NCBI GenBank assembly: GCA_965223035.1
Contig: OZ244980.1
Span: 5,704,001-5,768,000, forward strand
Source of the DNA: CAMDPA01 sp965223035
GTDB taxonomy: Bacteria > Pseudomonadota > Alphaproteobacteria > Rhizobiales > Hyphomicrobiaceae
Reading direction: 5' to 3'
Length of the DNA: 64,000 nucleotides
Shown: positions 53,675 through 62,408 of the stretch, one piece after another
How positions within the stretch are numbered: the first letter of the stretch is position 1
Layout: every line of letters begins with the position of its first letter
The notes under the pieces: generated by a model
Seen by the model: only the letters and a program-made list of their open reading frames with translations
The model's database searches: none
What the model was told of the DNA's origin: nothing
Program-made: the position numbers and the translations under genes

Positions 53675-54874
53675 TCAGCTATCGCAAAGCTCCAGCGCAA
53701 CCGCCGTCGCCTCGCCGCCGCCGATGCACAACGACGCGATACCGCGACGCTGCTCAAGCGCGTCCATCGCCGACAACAACGTCACCATGATGCGGGCGCC
53801 GGAGGCACCGATCGGATGGCCCAGGGCACAGGCGCCGCCGCGCACATTGACCTTGTCGTGAGACAGATCGAGATCGCGCATCGCCGCCATCGTTACCACG
53901 GCGAAGGCCTCGTTAATCTCGTAAAGGCCAACATCGTTGGCTTGCCATCCGGCCGCCAGCAGCACTTTGTTGATGGCCGCGATCGGCGCCGTGGTGAACC
54001 AGGCCGGCGCCTGCGCATGCGTGGCAACAGCGACAATCCGTGCGCGCGGGATCAGCTTGCGTCGCTCCGCCTCGCTGTGTCGCATCACAACCAGTGCGGC
54101 CGCACCGTCGGAAATCGACGAGGCGTTCGCGGGCGTGACCGTTCCACCTTCGCGAAAGGCCGGCTTGAGCTTGGGGATCCGTTCAGGATCGGCGTTGAAC
54201 GGCTGCTCGTCCCGTCGAACCTCGGTGTTGCCTTTCCGGCTCTTGACCGTCACCGGCGCGATCTCCGCTTCGAAGGAACCGTCTTCGTTGGCACGCTTGG
54301 CGCGCCGCAAGCTCTCGATCGCGAAAGCGTCTTGCGCCTCGCGCGTGAATTGGTAGTGCTCGGCCGCATCCTCGGCAAAGGTGCCCATCAATCGGCCCTT
54401 GTCGTAGGCGTCCTCCAGGCCGTCAAGGAACATATGATCCTTGGCCTCGGCGTGACCTAGCCGCGCGCCCGCGCGCATCTTGGGCAGCAGATAGGGCGCG
54501 CACGTCATGCTCTCCATACCGCCTGCAACGACGACGTCGGACGACCTGACGTGGAGCGCTTCGAACGCCATCATCACGGTCTTCATGCCCGAGCCACACA
54601 TCTTGTTGACGGTGGTGCACGCAACGCTGTCGGGCAAACCGGCGCCGCGCGAAGCCTGTCGCGCCGGGGCCTGACCTTGGCCGGCCGGCAGCACGCATCC
54701 CATCAACACTTCCGAGATGTCGTCGGCGTCAAGCTTGGCGCGTGCGACGGCGCTGGCAATGGCGGTCGCGCCCAGCTCCGGCGCCGCCAAGCTGGAGAAA
54801 GCGCCCTGGAAGCCGCCGATCGCGGTGCGCGCCACCGACACGATGACGACGGGATCTTCAGAGGAGGTGGTCAT
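53675..54874 (-). CDS. Acetyl-CoA C-acyltransferase (thiolase)
   Basis: A 399-residue thiolase. The nucleophilic cysteine is C93 in VNKMCGSGMK, followed by GGMESMTCAPYLLPK, INEAFAVVTMAAM, the catalytic histidine in GGACALGHPIGASGARI, and the second cysteine in CIGGGEATAV. It either condenses two acetyl-CoA or cleaves a beta-ketoacyl-CoA, the last step of many ring-degradation pathways. Its ribosome site (GGAG) overlaps the stop of the dienelactone-hydrolase gene, indicating a coupled operon. Confidence 0.94.
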   Translation of the reverse strand: MTTSSEDPVVIVSVARTAIGGFQGAFSSLAAPELGATAIASAVARAKLDADDISEVLMGCVLPAGQGQAPARQASRGAGLPDSVACTTVNKMCGSGMKTVMMAFEALHVRSSDVVVAGGMESMTCAPYLLPKMRAGARLGHAEAKDHMFLDGLEDAYDKGRLMGTFAEDAAEHYQFTREAQDAFAIESLRRAKRANEDGSFEAEIAPVTVKSRKGNTEVRRDEQPFNADPERIPKLKPAFREGGTVTPANASSISDGAAALVVMRHSEAERRKLIPRARIVAVATHAQAPAWFTTAPIAAINKVLLAAGWQANDVGLYEINEAFAVVTMAAMRDLDLSHDKVNVRGGACALGHPIGASGARIMVTLLSAMDALEQRRGIASLCIGGGEATAVALELCDS

Positions 54875-54880
54875 CACGGT

Positions 54881-55726
54881 TCACTCCTGCCGTACGTTCT
54901 TGGCGAAATCGTAGTCGGGCGCGCTTTCGCAGGAGAACTGCCATACGATGGACGTCTGTCGATAACCAGGCGCCAGCACCCGCGCCAAGAACTGTCGCTG
55001 GGCGGCCCAGGCCGCCGCGGCTTCAGCTTGACGATAGCGCCCCGGCATCGTGTCGTTGAGCCAGCCATGCGGCGCGTGCTCGTAGACATGGATTTGGTAG
55101 CTCTTGTCAGCGTCCTCCAGACAGTCGCGAAAGCGGCGAACGTCATCCAGTGAGATGATATGATCGCGGGCGCCGAAAGCCGCAAACACCGGACAGCCGA
55201 TATCGGCAATCAGATCGGTTAACGCACGGGGCTGCAGATGATTGGTGCCCCATTCGCGGGCGGAGGCCGCACCATACCACACGGCCGCGGCGGCGATCGC
55301 CTGTTCCGCCGCCAACACCAACGGGTGTCGCCCGGTCTGGCAGAAGCCGGCGACGGCGACCCGCGTCATGTCTGCGGCCGGGTGCTCAGCCAGCATGGCC
55401 AGCACGGAGCGCAGGGCGGCGCTGGCTTCCACGTCGCCCAAATCATATCGCTGATCGCCGCGACTGAGCGCGTCTTGGTCCGGATGCTTGAAGAAAAAAT
55501 TGGGCGCGATGGTCAGATACCCATCGCTGGCGCAACGGCGGGTTAGATCCCGGGTATGCTGCACCAAGCCATAGCGCTCGTGCATGATCACCACGATCGG
55601 CAGCCGCCCCGCCGCGGCGCTTGGCATCGCCAGGAACGCCGGCATGCCGCCGGGACAGGTGATGCTCTCAGTCAAGACCCCCTGATGCGAGCCCGCCCGG
55701 CCATCCGCGTCGATCGCTGATACCAT
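54881..55726 (-). CDS. Dienelactone hydrolase-family protein
   Basis: A 281-residue alpha/beta hydrolase of the DLH family. The regulatory glutamate lies in IVVIMHERYGL, the nucleophile in VAVAGFCQTGRHP (C129, where the family usually has GFCxGG), the acid in AAFGARDHI, and the histidine in YEHAPHGWLND. Classic members open dienelactones from chlorocatechol cleavage; others act on esters. The N-terminal 25 residues and a C-terminal tail exceed the usual 235-240 residues. First gene of a two-gene unit with the thiolase. Confidence 0.9.
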   Translation of the reverse strand: MVSAIDADGRAGSHQGVLTESITCPGGMPAFLAMPSAAAGRLPIVVIMHERYGLVQHTRDLTRRCASDGYLTIAPNFFFKHPDQDALSRGDQRYDLGDVEASAALRSVLAMLAEHPAADMTRVAVAGFCQTGRHPLVLAAEQAIAAAAVWYGAASAREWGTNHLQPRALTDLIADIGCPVFAAFGARDHIISLDDVRRFRDCLEDADKSYQIHVYEHAPHGWLNDTMPGRYRQAEAAAAWAAQRQFLARVLAPGYRQTSIVWQFSCESAPDYDFAKNVRQE

Positions 55727-56033
55727 CGAGTAGTCCCATCCCTATTGGTCCGCCAACCCGCGACATCGGATGTCGAGGCCACAACCCTTCGTTGCCGGGC
55801 TTCGACCTTAAAGAACACCGACGAGACTGCGGGCCGCGTTGCATTGTCCAATCAGGCTTAGACGTTTTTTTTTCGGCATGACAATTCGTCTGGTCTCGAG
55901 CACACTCGCCACTCGGTGGGAAGGCTCAAGCCAGGTCGCCCGAACCGTTGAGAGATTGGGCCGCGTCCGCCTAAGCTCGACGCAGGCACGCTGCAGGGTA
56001 CCGCTGAGCGCCAAGCGCTAACGGAGGCACAAT
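55727..56033. other. Divergent intergenic region upstream of hydrolase and lyase genes
   Basis: 307 bp with expected promoters for both neighbours. A run of eight T at about 55864 is notable but follows no clear hairpin. GGAGG before 56034 serves the lyase. No gene. Confidence 0.55.
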
Positions 56034-57029
56034 ATGGACTATCGCAAGGCCGATGCAAAGGCGTACGCACGCGCGCACCTGCGCGGCATCTGGGCCGCGG
56101 CGGCAACACCGTTCAACCAGGGCGATCTGAAGATCGACGAGGCCGGCCTGCGGCGCAATGTGCGGCACTGGATCGATGATCTCGAGATCGACGGCCTGTT
56201 CATAGCCGGCAAGCAGGGCGAATTCTTCTCGATGAGCTTGGATGAACGCAAACGGCTGATGGAAATCGCCGTCGAGGAGGCGCGGCGACCGGGGACACGA
56301 CAGGCGCAAACCATCATGTCAGCTTCAGACCAAAACCTGGACGTGGTGATCGACCTGGCCAAGCATGCTCAGGACGTCGGCGGCGACTATATCGTCGTGC
56401 ACGCGCCGACTTTGCATTTTCATCATCAGCACGAGCGCTGCGTTCTGGAGTACTACCAATATATTGCGTCGCAGGTCGACATCGGCATCGCGCTTTGGAG
56501 CCATCCGGACAACGGCTATTTGTTGAGCCCCCAGCTGTGCGCGCACCTGGCTGAAATTCCGAATGTCGTCGCGATCAAATACTCGGTTCCGCGCGACATG
56601 TACGTCGAACTCACGCGGCTCGCCGGTGACAAGATCTTGGTGTCGACCGCTTCGGAGGATGAGTGGTTCGACAACATCGTCGAGCTCGGTTGGCAGCTCT
56701 ACCTGTGCTCCTCCCCGCCCTACACGTTGCAGACGGCGGTCGATAAGCGCATGCGCACCTACACCGACCTTGCCTTCGCCGGCGAGATCGAACAGGCGCG
56801 GGCGGTGCGCGATAGCCTCAACCCGGTGCGCGAGGCGATCAGGCGTACACGCCCCGGGGACAAGCCCTATGCGCACCAGAAATATTGGCAACAGTTACTG
56901 GGTCAGGTCGGCGGAGCCGTGCGGCGTCCGTTGTTGGAGCTGACGGAGGCGGAAAAGACGGCAACTCGGGAGGCCTTCGAAAGCTGCGGACTAAAATTAC
57001 CCGATCGTGGCAGCGTGGCCGCGGAATAG
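56034..57029 (+). CDS. DapA-family lyase (dihydrodipicolinate synthase/N-acetylneuraminate lyase superfamily)
   Basis: A 331-residue TIM-barrel class I aldolase-type enzyme. GIWAAAATPFNQGDLKIDEA opens the barrel, GLFIAGKQGEFFSMSLDE replaces the usual GTTGE loop, IVVHAPTLHFHHQHERCVLE lies at the substrate mouth, and VVAIKYSVP carries the Schiff-base lysine. The changed GxxGE loop and long C-terminus argue against lysine biosynthesis and for a hydratase-aldolase such as those acting on aromatic side chains. GGAGG supports ATG 56034. Confidence 0.88.
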   Translation: MDYRKADAKAYARAHLRGIWAAAATPFNQGDLKIDEAGLRRNVRHWIDDLEIDGLFIAGKQGEFFSMSLDERKRLMEIAVEEARRPGTRQAQTIMSASDQNLDVVIDLAKHAQDVGGDYIVVHAPTLHFHHQHERCVLEYYQYIASQVDIGIALWSHPDNGYLLSPQLCAHLAEIPNVVAIKYSVPRDMYVELTRLAGDKILVSTASEDEWFDNIVELGWQLYLCSSPPYTLQTAVDKRMRTYTDLAFAGEIEQARAVRDSLNPVREAIRRTRPGDKPYAHQKYWQQLLGQVGGAVRRPLLELTEAEKTATREAFESCGLKLPDRGSVAAE

Positions 57030-57144
57030 ATGCCGTGGCGCAAACGGTACGCGCGCGTGTCAGGCGGGCCTTCGCGTGGACGTCCGTTCGGTGTTCCTGA
57101 GCAGCACTGACTGAACGCAGCAGCGGCTTTGCTCGATCGGGCCC

Positions 57145-57204
57145 GATCATCATTGTGCCTTTGATCGGGATCGTTCCGTCCCGATCAAAGGCAGGTTGTT
57201 TTAG
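57145..57204. repeat. Type A palindrome at the end of the Liv operon
   Basis: GATCATCATTGTGCCTTTGA then TCGGGATCGTTCCGTCCCGA and TCAAAGGCAGGTTGTTTTAG. The stem has G-C in TTTGATC/GATCAAA where other copies have A-T, the same compensated change seen at 37123/37147. On the minus strand its edge gives the TAA stop of the fusion gene. Confidence 0.88.
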
Positions 57205-60089
57205 GCAAATCCCAGCAACTGGCGCATGGCGGCGGCCAGCTCACCGGTGGGATCGGCGCTCAACCGTTGCTGGCGCCAACAAACGTGGCCGTCGGGTCGG
57301 ACCAGCAAGCAGCCGCTGTCATTGATCTCCGACTGGACCTCCCAATCGCCGAAGGTGTCGTTCACCTCACAACCCGGCCCGATCTGTATCGCCCGAATCT
57401 CGACACCGGTATCCGCCTGGACCCGGGCGGCCGCCTCGACCCAACCCGCGCCCGAGACACCGGTCAACAAGGTGAACCTGCCGCGACCCACCAAATCGAG
57501 ACTCGAAATCTTCTTCTGATCGCGATCGAGCCACAAATGAGGAAGCCGCGCACCTGGCCACGTGGTCGGATGATAATAAAGTTCCCGATCCCGGGTGTAT
57601 TCCGGTTCCGGGGTTCCGTCCGGGATGATGGCCGGGGAGCGATAGCGCTGGCCCAATTCGACGCCATGGCAGTTGAACTCATAGCTCTTATGGCGAATGT
57701 ACTTGTTGAGCGCACGCCGCCGCGCCTCGGCTTCGATCGTCGGTTGCTTGCGTGCGTCCATGCGGCGCATCGCATCCTCCGGGCTGCTCGCCTGGGTGAT
57801 GCCCAATGTCTCGAAGATCGGCCGATAGTCCTCGATCGACTTGTTGGCACGGGTAACGATCTGCTTGCCCACCGGCTGGCGTTCGAGCGTGTAGGTTTCC
57901 AGCAGGCTCGGATCAGCCTTGCCCTCCAACACCAGTTTCAACTTCCAGCACAGATTGTAGGCGTCCTGAATCGATGTGTTCGACCCCAAGCCGTTGGTCG
58001 GCGGGTGACGATGGACCGCGTCGCCCATACAGTACACCCGCCCCTTTGAATAGCGCCGTGCGACCATATTGTTGACGGTCCAATAGGACAGCTTGGTCAC
58101 CTTGATCGGAATCTCGTCGTCACCGATCAGCTGGCGGATGACGTTGGCGGCTTGGTCGTGTGAAAGGTGGGGCGGGCCATCTTCGACCCGATAGCCATAA
58201 ATCGACAACCACTTGTACCAGGGCCGAACCATGCGAATCACGCCAGCCCCGATGCCGCCAATGTCCGCGCCGGGCTGAAAGATCCAATAGAGCACCGAAG
58301 GACGATGGGCGACGTACTGCGATAGGTCAGCTTCGAATTCGATGTTCATCGAACCCTCAAGCCCCATCTCGCCGTCCATCGGCAGACCAAGTTGCTCAGC
58401 GATCAGCGAGCGCGCGCCGTCTGCACCGATCATATACTTGGCGCGGATCCGGTAGGTTTGTTCGGCGATCCTGTCCCTCACCGTCGCAACCACCGCGTCG
58501 GCATCTTGGGAGTGCGACAGATACTCGGTCTTGAAGCGGGCAACGGTGCCGCTGGCCATCGCCTTGCCGACAATGATCGGCTCCAACAACGTTTGCGGAA
58601 TGTCGCAGATCCGACAGGGACTGGCGAGATCGTAGTCCGCTTTGCGGCTCGGGTGATTGCCCCAGGTCAGCAATCGGCCAATCTCCTCGCCGGCCAGGCT
58701 GGTGCAAAACACGTTGTTGCCCATCAGCTCCTGCGGGACCGACTTCTCCTTGGCCTCCTCCTCAATATCCAGCTCGCGCAACACCTCCATCGTGCGTTGA
58801 TTGGTGATGTGGGCACGTGGGGTGTTGGCCAGCCACGAATACTTTTCAATCATCACATTGGGAATGCCGTAGCTAGACAACAGCGCTGCCGAGGCACCGC
58901 CAGCCGGCCCCGATCCGATAATCAGGACGTCTGTTTCGATGTCGAACACAGGTTCCTCCACACGAATGTCGGTACCGCTCACCCCCTTGGGCGCGGTCTG
59001 GATCACGGCTTGCACGGGACGCGTGTAGTCCGGAATAGGCGTATCCGGACCGAGCAAGCGGCGGCGCGTCGGAAAAATTGAGAAGTCGTATTTGGCCTGA
59101 ACGTAGCCCCAGATGCCGCGTGGCGCGATCAGCATCACGGCAACGGCGATGGCGCCCAGCAGCATCAGATACCAGGTGCCGTACTCGGCCAGCCAATTCT
59201 GCAAGATGAACAAAATCACGGCGCCGATGATCGGACCTTCGAGCGTACCGATGCCGCCGATCACAACGATAAACAGAACGTAAGCCGTCCAATCGATCAC
59301 CGAAAACGCACTGTCAGGCGTGATCGAAGCTTTTTGGAAGAAGATCAGCGCGCCAGTCAGTGCCGCGCCGAAGGCCGCGAACAGGTAAACGGCGAACTTG
59401 GCGCGATTGACATCGACACCGGAGCTTTCAGCCGACCGTTCATTGTCGCGAATGGCCGACAGGGCCAAACCGGCGCGGGTACGCAAAAAGGCATAGATGG
59501 CAGCGATCAACGCGACGACGATCAACAGTGCCAACCAATAGGAGATGACGTCGCGCGCGGCCGAACTCTTCAGCTCTAGCAGATCCCTGACCCAGCCGAC
59601 GCCGAACATGCTTTTGGCCACCGATGCGGGTAGCGAGGTGCCGGTACCACCACCGAGCGCCTTCCACTGCGCGAACACGAGCCGATAAACCTCGGCCGCG
59701 ACCCAGGTGCCGATGGCGAAATAGGCGCCTTGCAAGCGGAACACAACGTAGGCGGTGGGAACAGCCAGCACGATGCCGATCAAGCCGGCAATCACAATCG
59801 CAATAAGCGGATTGAGCCCCCATAGGATCGCCCCGGCAAAACCCAAATAGGCGCCGAGACCGACGAATGCCTGTTGTCCGACGCTGACAAGCCCACCATA
59901 GCCGGCCAGCAAATTCCAACATTGCGCCAGCGCGATCATCGTGAGAACGAAAAACAAGTCCTGGATCAGTGAGCGGGACGCAAAGGTCGGCGCCAAGGCC
60001 AGCACGACGATCACGGCCGCAATCACCACTAAGGCGGCGCGCGAAGCGCGGGTGGATTTGGCGACGGAATATTTCGACGTGTCGATCAT
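57201..60089 (-). CDS. Fusion of LivM branched-chain ABC permease with a TfdB/PheA-type flavin monooxygenase
   Basis: One open frame of 962 residues. Residues 1-345 are a complete LivM permease: about eight to ten membrane helices, LLAGYGGLVSVGQQAFVGLG, the EAA-like loop AIRDNERSAESSGVDVNRAK, and GGIGTLEGPIIGAV. After a linker (about 345-380) residues 381-962 form a full-length aromatic monooxygenase: TDVLIIGSGPAGGASAALL, GADGARSLIAEQLG, CMGDAVHRHPPTNGLGSN and a thioredoxin-like C-terminal domain. ATG 60089 starts one base after livH. At 58949 an in-frame GTG preceded by GGAGGA would make the enzyme alone. The hydroxylase would sit on the cytoplasmic face of the importer. Either the fusion or separate translation is possible. 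Confidence 0.88.
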   Translation of the reverse strand: MIDTSKYSVAKSTRASRAALVVIAAVIVVLALAPTFASRSLIQDLFFVLTMIALAQCWNLLAGYGGLVSVGQQAFVGLGAYLGFAGAILWGLNPLIAIVIAGLIGIVLAVPTAYVVFRLQGAYFAIGTWVAAEVYRLVFAQWKALGGGTGTSLPASVAKSMFGVGWVRDLLELKSSAARDVISYWLALLIVVALIAAIYAFLRTRAGLALSAIRDNERSAESSGVDVNRAKFAVYLFAAFGAALTGALIFFQKASITPDSAFSVIDWTAYVLFIVVIGGIGTLEGPIIGAVILFILQNWLAEYGTWYLMLLGAIAVAVMLIAPRGIWGYVQAKYDFSIFPTRRRLLGPDTPIPDYTRPVQAVIQTAPKGVSGTDIRVEEPVFDIETDVLIIGSGPAGGASAALLSSYGIPNVMIEKYSWLANTPRAHITNQRTMEVLRELDIEEEAKEKSVPQELMGNNVFCTSLAGEEIGRLLTWGNHPSRKADYDLASPCRICDIPQTLLEPIIVGKAMASGTVARFKTEYLSHSQDADAVVATVRDRIAEQTYRIRAKYMIGADGARSLIAEQLGLPMDGEMGLEGSMNIEFEADLSQYVAHRPSVLYWIFQPGADIGGIGAGVIRMVRPWYKWLSIYGYRVEDGPPHLSHDQAANVIRQLIGDDEIPIKVTKLSYWTVNNMVARRYSKGRVYCMGDAVHRHPPTNGLGSNTSIQDAYNLCWKLKLVLEGKADPSLLETYTLERQPVGKQIVTRANKSIEDYRPIFETLGITQASSPEDAMRRMDARKQPTIEAEARRRALNKYIRHKSYEFNCHGVELGQRYRSPAIIPDGTPEPEYTRDRELYYHPTTWPGARLPHLWLDRDQKKISSLDLVGRGRFTLLTGVSGAGWVEAAARVQADTGVEIRAIQIGPGCEVNDTFGDWEVQSEINDSGCLLVRPDGHVCWRQQRLSADPTGELAAAMRQLLGFA
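58947..58959 (-). promoter_or_regulatory. Internal ribosome binding site and GTG start inside the fusion gene
   Basis: On the coding strand GGAGGAACCTGTG: a six-base match to the anti-Shine-Dalgarno sequence, four-base spacer, and GTG in frame with the monooxygenase. The peptide would begin VFDIETDVLIIGSGPAGG, the expected N-terminus for this enzyme family, giving 582 residues, the usual length. Confidence 0.7.
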
Positions 60090-60090
60090 G

Positions 60091-60957
60091 TCAGTCCACG
60101 GCACGAGGGAAAAGGCCGCGGGGCCGAACGATAAGCACGATCAAAAATACGACGTGACCGGCCAGAATCTGCCACTCCGGATTGATTTTCGCTCCGATTG
60201 TTTGCGCCAGACCGAGGACAACGCCGCCGGCCAACGTGCCCCACAGGCTGCCGAGCCCGCCGATGATCACCGCCTCGAAGGCATAGATCAGACGGCCTGG
60301 TCCGATTAACGGATCGAATGTCGCGCGCGCGCCCATGTAGAGCGCGGCGATGGTGATAACAACCATCGATAGCGCCATGACCAGGGCGAACAGGCGGTTA
60401 TTGTCGATGCCCATCAGCTGCGCCGTCACCGGATCATCCGAGGTCGCGCGGAAGGCTCGGCCGGTTTCGGTGTGGTAGAACAACCAATTCAACAGCAAAA
60501 TAACGATGATGGCCGATACAAAGGTTAACAACGGCATGGCCCCGATCGCGAGACTCTCGGTCAGCTGCATCGAGGTTTCCTCAAAGCCGCCGGCCTTGAG
60601 CCTGCGGGTGTCAGCGGAGAACGCCTCGAGCATGCCGTTCTGTAGAATGATCGACAGACCAAAGGTGACCAGCAACGGTGGCAGGATATCGCGTCCCAGC
60701 GTCCGGTTCAGTATCGCGTACTGCAGCGCATAGCCGATGCAAAACATTAAAATGCCAGCAACAATCGCCGAGGTGACGATGTCGAGCTCAAGCGCGTCAA
60801 CACCCAACAGAACCGCGAAGGCACCCAGCACCATCAGGTCCCCGTGAGCCAGGTTGACAAGGCGCATAATGCCAAAGATCAGTGACAGCCCGGTCGCGAA
60901 CAGCGCGTAGAGTCCACCCAACAGCAGCCCTTGCACGACCGTGTCGATCCAGATCAT
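60091..60957 (-). CDS. livH: Branched-chain amino acid-type ABC permease LivH
   Basis: A 288-residue inner-membrane permease with eight or so hydrophobic segments. GLLLGGLYALFATGLSLIFG and MRLVNLAHGDLMVLGAF at the start are diagnostic, followed by the EAA-like loop RATSDDPVTAQLMGIDNNRL and VIIGGLGSLWGTLAGGVVLG. It forms the channel with the LivM part of the next gene, whose start lies one base after this stop. Hydrophobic amino acid or aromatic acid uptake. Confidence 0.95.
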   Translation of the reverse strand: MIWIDTVVQGLLLGGLYALFATGLSLIFGIMRLVNLAHGDLMVLGAFAVLLGVDALELDIVTSAIVAGILMFCIGYALQYAILNRTLGRDILPPLLVTFGLSIILQNGMLEAFSADTRRLKAGGFEETSMQLTESLAIGAMPLLTFVSAIIVILLLNWLFYHTETGRAFRATSDDPVTAQLMGIDNNRLFALVMALSMVVITIAALYMGARATFDPLIGPGRLIYAFEAVIIGGLGSLWGTLAGGVVLGLAQTIGAKINPEWQILAGHVVFLIVLIVRPRGLFPRAVD

Positions 60958-60993
60958 TGCGCCGCCTCCGCGCCAACCAGCTCGGCCATCGCC

Positions 60994-61695
60994 TCAGCCT
61001 CCGAAATACGCCCGGCGGATCTGCTCGTGGCTGAGATCGCCAGGTCGCCCGGTCAATGTCACCCGACCCTCCAGCAGACAATAGACGCGATCGGCCGCCT
61101 CCAGCGCGCGCGTGATGTTTTGTTCGACCACGATCACACTGGCCCCTTCCTTGCGAATCACCTCAAGCGCCACGTAGATGTCCTTGATGACGGCGGGGGC
61201 CAGGCCGAGCGAAATCTCATCACAAAGCAAAAGCCGCGGGTTGGCCATCAGAGCACGCCCCAACGCGACCATTTGTTGCTGCCCACCCGACAGGCTGGTG
61301 CTCGGCTGGTTGCGACGCTCCTTCAGCACCGGAAACAGCCGGTAAACGGCCTCCAAACTCCAAGGACCGCGCACCTTGCGCAAGTAGTTGCCGAGCAACA
61401 GGTTCTCTTCAACAGACAGCGACGGGAACAGCCGCCGCCCTTCCGGAACCATGATGATCCCGCGGCCAACGATATCGGCCGGGCGCGCTCCTGCGATCGG
61501 GCGGCCGTCGAACTCGATCATTTGCGCCGGCGCGCGGTGCAAGCCGGAGATGGCGGCCAAATAGGTTGATTTGCCGGCGCCGTTGGCCCCGATAATGGCA
61601 ACGGTCTCGCTCTCGTCAACGTGGCTGTCGATGCCAAATAGGGCCTGAAAGTCACCGTAGAACGCGGTCAGCGCGTGGGTCTCCAACAGGGCCAT
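60994..61695 (-). CDS. livF: ABC transporter ATPase LivF
   Basis: A 233-residue ATPase. Walker A is GANGAGKST, the signature LSGGQQQMVALGRALM, Walker B LLLCDEISLGLAP, and the H-loop VEQNITRALEAADRVY. NYLRKVRGPWSLEAVYRLFP is the usual LivF middle. ATG 61695 overlaps the livG stop (TGATG), so the two are coupled. It pairs with LivG to power the LivHM channel. Confidence 0.95.
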   Translation of the reverse strand: MALLETHALTAFYGDFQALFGIDSHVDESETVAIIGANGAGKSTYLAAISGLHRAPAQMIEFDGRPIAGARPADIVGRGIIMVPEGRRLFPSLSVEENLLLGNYLRKVRGPWSLEAVYRLFPVLKERRNQPSTSLSGGQQQMVALGRALMANPRLLLCDEISLGLAPAVIKDIYVALEVIRKEGASVIVVEQNITRALEAADRVYCLLEGRVTLTGRPGDLSHEQIRRAYFGG

Positions 61696-62408
61696 CAGTC
61701 CACCCCGAGATAAATGCGCTGAACGGCTTCGGAGGCCATCACCGCCTGCGGCTCGCCCTCGGCGATGATGCTGCCGAAATCGATGGCGATAAGGCGTTCG
61801 ACCACGGCCAGCAGCGCATGGGTCACGTGCTCGATCCAGATGATCGTCGTTCCCTCGGACTTGAGGTCGCCAATGGTCGCGATCAGTTGCTGACACTCCG
61901 CCTCCGTCAACCCGCCGGCGATTTCATCGAGCAACAGCAGCCTGGGTCTGGTGGCCAGTGCCCGCGCCATCTCCAGACGCTTGCGCTCCAACAGACCGAG
62001 CACGCCGGCCGGCATGTTGGCCTTGGGCAGCAAGCCGGTTCGGTATAGGACACCGATAACGTGCTCGCGGGCAGCATCCTCCTTCTCGTCGGCGCCGAAG
62101 CAGGCCGCCACGGTGGTGTTCTCAAACACCGTCATGTGCTCGAATGGCTGCGGGATTTGATAGCTGCGGCCGATCCCCTGGTGGACCCGCTTTCTCACCG
62201 GCAGCGCCGTGATGTCGACCCCATCTAAATGGATCGTGCCGCGATCGACCTTGAGATTGCCGGCGATCAGGTTGAATAGCGAGGACTTGCCCGCCCCATT
62301 GGGACCGATGATGCCCACCGCATCGCCGGTGTCGACATCGAGGTGCACGTTGTCGGCCACCACCACGGCGCCAAAACTCTTACTCAAGTTCCGAACCTCG
62401 AGCAGCAT
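61695..62408 (-). CDS. livG: ABC transporter ATPase LivG
   Basis: A 237-residue ATPase. LLEVRNLSKSFGAVVVADNV opens the domain, Walker A is GPNGAGKSS, GIGRSYQIPQPFEHMTVFEN is the Q-loop region typical of LivG, LGLLERKRLEMARAL the signature region (degenerate LSxGx), and LLLLDEIAGGLTEAE Walker B. ATG 62408 with GAGG upstream is preferred to 62468, which adds 20 residues without homology. Upstream lies the tandem array at 62504-62578. Confidence 0.94.
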   Translation of the reverse strand: MLLEVRNLSKSFGAVVVADNVHLDVDTGDAVGIIGPNGAGKSSLFNLIAGNLKVDRGTIHLDGVDITALPVRKRVHQGIGRSYQIPQPFEHMTVFENTTVAACFGADEKEDAAREHVIGVLYRTGLLPKANMPAGVLGLLERKRLEMARALATRPRLLLLDEIAGGLTEAECQQLIATIGDLKSEGTTIIWIEHVTHALLAVVERLIAIDFGSIIAEGEPQAVMASEAVQRIYLGVD

